From Pratylenchus scribneri (Eukaryota > Nematoda > Chromadorea > Rhabditida > Pratylenchidae), in assembly GCA_030063045.1 (NCBI GenBank), contig JAQSEB010000022.1:2109501-2173500 (forward strand): a stretch of 64,000 bases of DNA, given 5' to 3'. The position numbers and the translations under genes were made by a program. Shown piece after piece: positions 55,800 to 64,000 of the stretch (position 1 is the stretch's first letter; each line of letters opens with the position of its first letter). The notes under the pieces are model-generated. The model was not told the DNA's origin and ran no database searches. It saw only the letters and a program-made list of their open reading frames with translations.

Positions 55800-56222
55800 A
55801 TGATCAGCAATGGTGATGTTCGTCGACCAAACAAATTAATTCGTTATAAGCCTGCGGACCCGAATACATTGCCGCCATTGTCTGCGGAAGACTCAATACC
55901 AGAATACATGAATGTGCTTGGAATGATTTTTTCAATGATGGGTTTAATGATGAAAGTTTGTTTTTATTTTCTTAAACATTTATCTCAATTCTCACCTAAT
56001 TTATTCAAGCTAAAATGGTGCTCTTGGATTGCTCTATTCTGTTCATGTGTTTCTTTTGCCAATGTCCGTGCATCGGATGACACAAAACAAATTGTTTCTT
56101 CATTCATGCTAAGCATCTCTGCCGTTGTTGGTTTTTTTATTAAAAAATAATTTCAAAGAATTGAATTTCAGGTTATGAGCTATTTGCAAAATCCTACTCC
56201 AATTGTTCCGCCATGGATTTGA
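55800..56222 (+). CDS. Asterix (WDR83OS) homologue, PAT complex subunit of the ER
   Basis: Small ER membrane protein that, with CCDC47, shelters transmembrane segments during membrane-protein insertion. Three exons: [20 protein letters not shown] to [35 protein letters not shown] to [24 protein letters not shown]. The LKWC, SFAN and MSYLQNP blocks and the PPW end are nearly invariant in the family, and the length of about 105 residues fits. Two or three membrane helices. Complete. Confidence 0.93.
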
Positions 56223-56921
56223 AAATTGGAATCAAATGGAAAATGCGTTCATAAACTTGTGAAAATATATTCCGATTAATATTTGTTTGTATTTTTTATA
56301 ATATTTCCTTGTTATTTCATATATTTTGAGTGAGAGTAAAATATTAAAGCTATAATCTATTGTTGAAAAAACTAAGTTAAAAATTAAACCATCCATTGTC
56401 CATTCCATTTATTACTTAGAGGGAAGGGAAAAAGAACATTAGAACAAAAAAAAATTGTTTTTTTTTTAAATTAAATTCTTTGTTTTCCATAAATCTGCAC
56501 ATTTTTCATAATTTTAAACCTCAAATTTGATCCTCTTCTTTTGATTATATCAAGTTCATTTCACTCTACCATTTCTAAACAACTGCTCCTCAATCCCCCC
56601 TTTTTCATTCAAAATCCCTGCTGTTGTCGGTTTATCTTTTGCCCCACAAATGAATTTTTATGTTAAAGTAAAGAAAAAGGGGTTTTGATTGACTTTTGAC
56701 AATTTGGCTTTGATCAATCCAATCGACTAATCCGTCGGCTATCAAATCCTAAAAACAAGAGAAAAAGATAGAGGAGATTTATGTTGACATTTCTTCGCAA
56801 TTCTTTTATCCCATGATTTTGCCAAAAATAAATTTGCCAATTTCATTTAATTGAACAACGTTGAACTGATTAGATCATCGAATTCTAGCTTTCTAAACGT
56901 CAATCAGCAGCAGAATATGAA
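56223..56921. other. Spacer
   Basis: AT-rich, with poly-A/T runs at 56450-56475. It contains the Asterix 3' end and presumably the promoter of the next gene. No feature was recognised. Confidence 0.35.
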
Positions 56922-57754
56922 ATGCAAAAATCCATATTAACAATTTATTTTTATTCCCTTTTACTTTTGATCCGAATCGGTGGAAAGGCGGAATATTTGG
57001 CCCCTGAGAAATGCAAAGAAGCCCAAGAATGGCCATTGAATGGCCGGGAATTAATCAGGGATTATAAGGGAAGGTATGGAATAAATTCGCTTTGATCATA
57101 ATCCATTGTTTAGGGTTCTTTTGTTGACCTTTATATCCTTGAAAAAATGCAATCCAGAATGTGAACTCGCATTTAGAAGGTAAAATACCCCTCAAAATTT
57201 GTTATTCTGTCTTTTTTGAAAGATTGGATTCTCTCCATGATCATTTTTCTTCAATTCGTGTCCTTGCTATTTCCCCGAAGAATGAATCGCCTTCTGAATT
57301 GCGAGCCTTTGCTTGGCGTTTTCCACGGATTCGATTTGAACATGAAAACGAAAGTGGGAAAAAGCCGCAGGGAAAATTCATATTTTTATAGTTTCGCCAA
57401 TTTGGAAATGGTTCAACGCAACTCATTTGGATCAATTCATATTTGATCGGTGAGAAGAAACGTTTTTTTCGTTAAGGATTCTGAATCGCTGAATTCTAAA
57501 ATAAAAGTCAACGGATCATAAAATTTGATAAAAAACAATATAAGTAAATGTAAATAATTCCATTCAGTTGTTCTCGGCACACTTCGAAATTATCGCCATC
57601 CAATCAAATGTCACCACCGTCCTATTCCTCTACTTCAGAATCCCTTAAATCTGCTCTAACGGCCCAACCATGTGGACTTTGTGAATATGACCCGGCAAAA
57701 CCATTGCCAAAATGGCCTTCGCTTCATCCACCAATTCCCACGAAAAATGTTTGA
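56922..57754 (+). CDS. Secreted selenoprotein-P N-domain-like protein, Cys instead of Sec
   Basis: The start at 56922 gives a signal peptide (MQKSILTIYFYSLLLLIRIG); the ATG five bases upstream is out of frame and stops after seven codons. The mature part has EKCKEAQEWPLNGRELIRDY, then RVLLLTFISLKKCNPECELA, the place of the redox motif in the thioredoxin-like SelP N-domain, here a CNPEC arrangement. It continues with RRLDSLHDHFSSIRVLAISP, IRFEHENEISPIWKWFNATH and LDQFIFDRCSR, which parallels the conserved IYDRCGR of SelP. The C-terminal exon is Ser/Pro-rich and ends with CGLCEYDP and KWPSLHPPIPTKNV. About 200 residues, three to five exons. I infer a secreted redox or binding protein; homology rests on pattern only. 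Confidence 0.6.
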
Positions 57755-57993
57755 CCTTTTATATTAAACAAATCAAATTTCCTAATAGAAAAATAAAAAT
57801 GTTCAAATGGAATACAAAAAAGCAATCTCAAAAACACCCGTAAGAATTGAAAGGGATATGAGTATAAAATACATATATAAATATATAAAGATGATAGTTG
57901 TGAATACAGGGCTGATGACATCATTTTCAACGGAAATTGGTTCACCAAAAGATGGTGCACAAAAACAGGTGAATATTATTTTATAATAAAACA

Positions 57994-60086
57994 ATGGGTA
58001 TAAATTTGCCCTATGTGTTGGATATACTCTTTTTTTCCATTAAAAAGTTGGCTTTTGTTGAACAAAGAGCCGTTGGAAGCAATTACAACAATAATCGACA
58101 AAGGGAGGTTATTCATGGACAAAAATTGAATGTAAAAGTTTTAAAATTAAGTCTTCCAAATATCAGCAACGTCTTCCTTACGGTGGTCGAGAACAGAATC
58201 GGCAGGATTCAGTCGCAGTTCATTCTTATCCTCCACAACAACAGGCACAATCATCATCGCAACCACATCCTCGCGATGAAAATAATCCTCAAAATCATCA
58301 AAATTTGAATGTATTCATTGGAAAATATTCATATTTAATCAAAACATCCATTCAAGTCTCAAACTCAAATGACCCAACAACAATTGCAAAGGCAACGTGA
58401 AGAATTGGCCCGAGTTCAACAACTACAAATGGAAAGGGAAAAGCTTTTGAGAGAACATGAAGAACGCCTTAGGCAAAGGCAAATTATGGAAGAACAACAA
58501 CGAAGATATTGGGCCGAACAACAAGAAAGGCAAAGACAAATTCAACAACAACAACAGGTGAAAGCAAGAATAGTTCATTTTTTTGGATTATTTTTTATTT
58601 TCGAATAATAATCTAATAATACTAGTAAAAATGTAATTCGAAGGGTCTTAAGTGGAATTGGATTGAAAATACTCATTATCAGAATTTAATACAAATTTTT
58701 AAAGCATTTTCCATCTCCAACTGCTCCTGCTTCATTCCATCCTCAACAGCCACAACAAAACCAACCCATACAAAATGTTCAACAAAATCCGCAGAATATA
58801 CGCCAAATTCAACAGCCAGCCCCAGTTCATTATGCAAATATATTGGCATTTAGAAAAGTTACCAATTTACAAGTTTTTTGTGTTTCAGGATCCATACGGG
58901 GATCGGTATCGGTTTGGATTGAGTCAGGCTAATAATAACAATCGAATTCGGCACCAACAAAGGGCACCGTCCCCACAACAACAACAAAGACAAATATCAA
59001 TTCCATCTGGTGCCGAACAACCAACAACAAGAAGTAAAAATGAAATTTATGTAAAATTGCATTTCAATTTATAAATAGTGTTGAATTCACCACAAATTCC
59101 CCCTTCAAATGTTGGATTCAAACCCCAGCAAATGATGGCACCTACTGAGGGAGCAGCCCCACTTTATCCAGAAGGAAGTGAAAATGACTATTACGGATAT
59201 GATGATGAGTGGACAACGGAAACGCCTTCGATGGTATCAGTGTCCGATATTAGAATTGAAATTTGGAATTTTCAAGTTGCAAATTCCACGGCCAACGAAA
59301 CAGACAGCACCAACAACTCCTTCAATGCAACAGCAGGATAAAAATTTCGGTTTCGAACTTCCATGCACCGGATTCTCAGATGAGAGTTGTTTCCAACAGG
59401 TCCTAATCCTAATTATGTATTCTTTTATGGAACATTTTGATTTCCTTATCAGCAAACACAACTACGCCCAAATGAAGTGCACAGATGTTGTCGAGGCCGT
59501 ATTCTCTTTACGGACCAATGCATTCATGGAAAATGCTCAAATATGACCACACAATTATGCTGCATTCAACGCTTTTTGCAGGCATTATTCATATTCATAC
59601 TTAATTCCTCAACATCTATTATATAGGCTAAATTGACATGCTGTTCTGATGAAAGACAAGCAGAAACGGGAGTCGGTGATCATTTTTCACGATGCTGTTT
59701 CGACAATTTTGTGGATAGTGATGTGAAAATTTAATTGGAATAAAGGATTCTGATTATTTCCTTTTATAAAGGACCTTTGTTGCCCTCGTGAATATGCCGC
59801 TGAACAATGGCGTAGCGTTCATGAACTTTGCTTGCCTAATGTGGAAATGGATTTGAGTGCGGTTAAAGTCCCCATCCCATTGTTCGGAACATCATTGATT
59901 GTGAGTTATGAATGAGTTCGAATCCAACTAATTACACTTTCTTAAATTAAGACGGAATTCGACTTTTCGAAGACTGACAAATGGCGTTTTGAATGTCGCT
60001 ATGGAGGACATGTTCAACAATATAGTTTTTTCGAAAAATCAGCAAGTGAAGAAGATGAAAGTGAAGGTGGTGGAGAAATTGACTAG
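57994..60086 (+). CDS. Gln-rich protein with Cys-rich C-terminal domain, probably extracellular
   Basis: Family not recognised. MGINLPYVLDILFFSIKKLA gives a hydrophobic N-terminus that may be a signal or anchor. Then come long Gln/Arg/Glu-rich helical stretches (QQLQRQREELARVQQLQMER, EERLRQRQIMEEQQRRYWAE), a Pro/Gln linker and an acidic patch (NDYYGYDDEWTTE). From about 59330 the protein is Cys-rich: LPCTGFSDESCFQ, VHRCCRGRILFTDQCIHGKC, TTQLCCIQRF, AKLTCCSDE, HFSRCCFDNF, DLCCPREYAAEQW. It ends FEKSASEEDESEGGGEID at 60086. Paired CC motifs every 25-35 residues suggest a disulfide-bonded extracellular module such as nematode cuticle or matrix proteins carry. One intron (59582-59626) must be GC-AG. 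It starts 240 bases after the previous gene on the same strand. Confidence 0.65.
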
Positions 60087-61149
60087 ATAACATATTAATA
60101 ATGTCCATAATTTCTAATTAAATTTGTGTAAATGATAATTCGGAAGTGGGAGAAAATTTGGATTTTGGAATGATCCGTTGAGTTGATTTTCCCAGAGGCT
60201 GTGGGTTCCATTTCAATATGTTCTAATTCTATTCTATTGTATTTCATCTACTGTCTATGTGGTTCTTATTGCCATCCTCTCTCTAATAATAGCCCTCTTT
60301 TTTGAATTTTAAGGTTAAAAAGAGTAAAAGATATGAATTTTCTTTGAAAAATAGTAGTCACGGGCCACTTTAGAAGAAATAGGTAATCTACTCCATCTAT
60401 CTTCATCCAATATGAAATACGGAATAAATATATTTTAAATTTTTTAAATGCATAGCTGTTGGCAATAAAGCTGTCCCAGTCTAAAATCTTGTTCATTCCC
60501 GAGTCTCACTCTCGATTCTCGACTCTCGAGTCTCGACTGGCCGAGCGAGGCTAATAAGAAGGACCAATTGTCATTCATGACGAATCAATATTTGCAGTCT
60601 GAATAATAAACGAGCGAATACAAAAAAAAGGTAATAATGATAAATAAAATGTTGATGAGCGAAAAAATGGATTGAAATTAAAAATAAAAATAGTGACAGC
60701 CGAATTAAAATTAAAATGTTATTTTAATGACAATTCTTTATTCTTTTTTGATAATTAGATAAATTGTAAATTCTACCCAGCTGTCACCAAAATTTCCTCT
60801 TTCCTCCATCCAAAACAAACAATTTCATTGCAACAAACAAGACAGACACATCAAACTACCACAAAAATTGTCGCTTAATTACCGGTTTTTAAATTCATTA
60901 TTACACATTTTTTATTGCTTATACTATTTATTCTATACTCCTCACTCACACTGCTGCACTTATTTTTGTGACACTATAATAAAAATAAGTAGCATTCATT
61001 TTTTATGGCCATAAAATTTGGCCAATCATAATTATTAGGATTAATTATAAGATATAACTGATTATTTAACATAAAATATTTTTTGCAGATTTTACTTTGA
61101 AAAAATAAAAATTTGGTGCCATTTCGTATAAAATTTATTGAAATTAAAA
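60087..61149. other. Intergenic, about 1 kb
   Basis: Contains a CTCGAGTCTCGACT-type run near 60505-60540 (repeats of TCTCGA). Otherwise AT-rich without recognised genes or RNAs. Upstream region of the SURF4 gene. Confidence 0.4.
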
Positions 61150-62338
<1,189 letters not shown>

Positions 62339-63096
62339 ATGATTTTTCATCAATCAGGATGTCCAAATTTATTTAACCATTCTTCCCCATTCCCCCTCCG
62401 CCCTCATTATATTGTTGGATTTGTCTTTTTTTTTGTTTTTGTGTTTTCTTTCCTTTTACCATTTTAAACCTGGATATACTCTTCCAAAAAAAAACATTAA
62501 AAATCACATACAAATTTATTGATATTATTTGGTGATTGAAATCCCAAAAATTATATTTAAAAAATGTTGAAAAATAATTATATTTACATATGAATTTTAT
62601 TATGCTTTTATTAGCTGTGACTGTGATTTAGTTTTGATTTAATATTGAATTGATAGTAAATCTATATATGTTTTATTTATGATTAAAAGAAATATGGAAT
62701 GTTCGACTTTGATCTTTCCTAATTTAAGTAAAAGGGAGGGCATATATAAGGAATGCAAGTGTTGAGCCCAACACTGCTCCATTCCATTTCCTTGGTTTTT
62801 CCTTGATTGATCACCTGCCATGCCATCATTGCATACCCAAAAATTAATAAAGAAAAGTGACGAGAGATGGTGGATTAAATAAAAATTAGTATTTTAATGG
62901 ATTTTTAGAAGTCAATTTGTGGTTTGCGTAAAAATGCAATTCCATAAATTCATTCATCATCATCATTTAATTCCATTCCACTAAATTGAATTGATTTATT
63001 CCATTTATACAAAATCATTTATTTTAGAGACTACATCAGCTTTAAAACTAACAATCCCATTCAACATTCATTAAATTAAATTGAAAGCTTCAAAAA
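62339..63096. other. Intergenic
   Basis: 3' region of SURF4 and upstream region of GFAT. AT-rich with no recognised element. A short minus-strand frame near 62639-62821 has no support. Confidence 0.4.
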
Positions 63097-64000
63097 ATGT
63101 GTGGAATCTTCGCTTATCTTAACTTCTTTACACCCAAAAAGCGGGCTGAAGTAATCGATATTCTGCTTCAAGGACTTCGCCGTATGGAATATCGTGGCTA
63201 TGATTCGGCCGGTAAGCCAATGGATTGACACATGGAATTATATTAAAAATTCAATTTAAGGAATTGCAATTGACTGCAGCAATGATCCCACCCAACCACA
63301 TGCAGATGTTGCTGTCTTCCGAAAGACCGGGAAAGTGGACATTCTTGATGACCATATTAAAGGTTACAAAACACATTGGATGTCATTTTATTATTCATTT
63401 TTAGCCTCCAAAGGATTGGACATGGAATTATCATATACCGGTAATTAAATTTGCTTAAACATTAAATAAATAATTCATTTTAAAAACAGTTCACTGCGGA
63501 ATAGGTCATACCCGCTGGGCAACCCATGGCAAACCGCGCGATGAGAATGCACATCCTCAGCGATCGAATTATGATAATGGTTCGACAAACATTAATCAAT
63601 ATATTAATGAATAAATTTGCAGATTTTGTTGTCGTCCACAATGGCATTTTGACAAACTACAAAGAAATCAAAGGATATTTGGAACGCAAAGGACATCAAT
63701 TCGAATCGGAAACGGACACAGAAGTCGAAAAACAAAAATTTAAATGTCATGAAAATATATTTATTTTAGGTCATCGCCAAATTAATTCAACATATCTACA
63801 ATCGCCATCCAAATTACAGTTTTCGTCAACTCGTCGAAATGACCATTCAACAATTGGTAATAAAATAAATTAAAATAAATATTGACTGTTTATTTTAAGG
63901 AAGGAGCATTTGCGTTGGCATTCAAAAGCCGTCATTTTCCTGGTCAATTGGTGGCAACTCGACGCGGAAGTCCTCTTTTGGTGGGCATCAAAAGTGAATC
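63097..64000 (+). CDS. gfat: Glutamine:fructose-6-phosphate amidotransferase, 5' part
   Basis: First and rate-limiting enzyme of the hexosamine pathway to UDP-GlcNAc (chitin, glycans). The N-terminal glutaminase domain is visible: [11 protein letters not shown], whose Cys2 becomes the catalytic N-terminal nucleophile, then [80 protein letters not shown] and [33 protein letters not shown] at the right edge. At least six exons with 40-60 base introns. The sugar-isomerase domains lie outside the window. Intact as far as seen. Confidence 0.93.

Overview
This is a eukaryotic window that reads as nematode DNA. It is AT-rich. Its genes are split by many short introns (about 40-60 bases is common) with T-rich acceptors such as TTTTAG. 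Several same-strand genes follow each other within a few hundred bases, and the recognisable proteins are closest in flavour to nematode orthologues. Clade IV (tylenchid-like) is my guess, not a demonstration.

Layout. Bases 1-18000 hold one large minus-strand gene: short Ser/Pro-rich exons that join in frame across multi-kilobase introns, with repeat copies inside the introns. Bases 18000-24300 are gene-poor and include a 2.3 kb minisatellite. At 24342-25938 (-) lies an even-skipped type homeobox gene, at 27991-29721 (-) a small membrane-anchored tyrosine kinase, and at 30366-30948 (+) a carbonic anhydrase that has lost its N-terminal half, followed at once by another minisatellite. From 32287 to 48533 come a PP4 regulatory subunit gene (ppfr-1 like) split by an LTR retrotransposon, a membrane short-chain dehydrogenase, a Cdc34-type E2 enzyme (-), a small gene with an in-frame UGA, then BAP31, STEEP1 and ARP1 in tandem on the plus strand. 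The right part holds a Bsx/Bar-like homeobox gene, a fold-back element, a fourth minisatellite, MVB12 (-) facing Asterix (+), a secreted selenoprotein-P-like protein without selenocysteine, a Q-rich protein with a Cys-rich tail, SURF4, and the 5' part of glutamine:fructose-6-phosphate amidotransferase running off the right edge.

The most striking object is the 3822-base element at 33663-37484. It has two 717-base LTRs that look identical, TG...CA ends, and a 5-base target duplication (GATAC) that rejoins the ppfr-1 exon in frame when the element is removed. It encodes only a BEL/Pao-type Gag. Next to its 5' LTR lies a match to the 5' half of a lysine tRNA, which suggests half-tRNA priming, and the LTRs contain what look like captured ends of other genes. 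A second theme is that four separate minisatellites (11.1, 21.6, 31.0 and 53.5 kb) share one core, GTAAAACATTTTCCGGAA or a decayed form of it. A third is a family of about 300-base repeats present at least six times.

Functionally the right half is rich in ER and trafficking genes (BAP31, STEEP1, Asterix, SURF4, MVB12, ARP1). BAP31-STEEP1-ARP1 are spaced like an operon. Exon limits were read by eye from splice signals and frame continuity; no alignment or transcript data were available.
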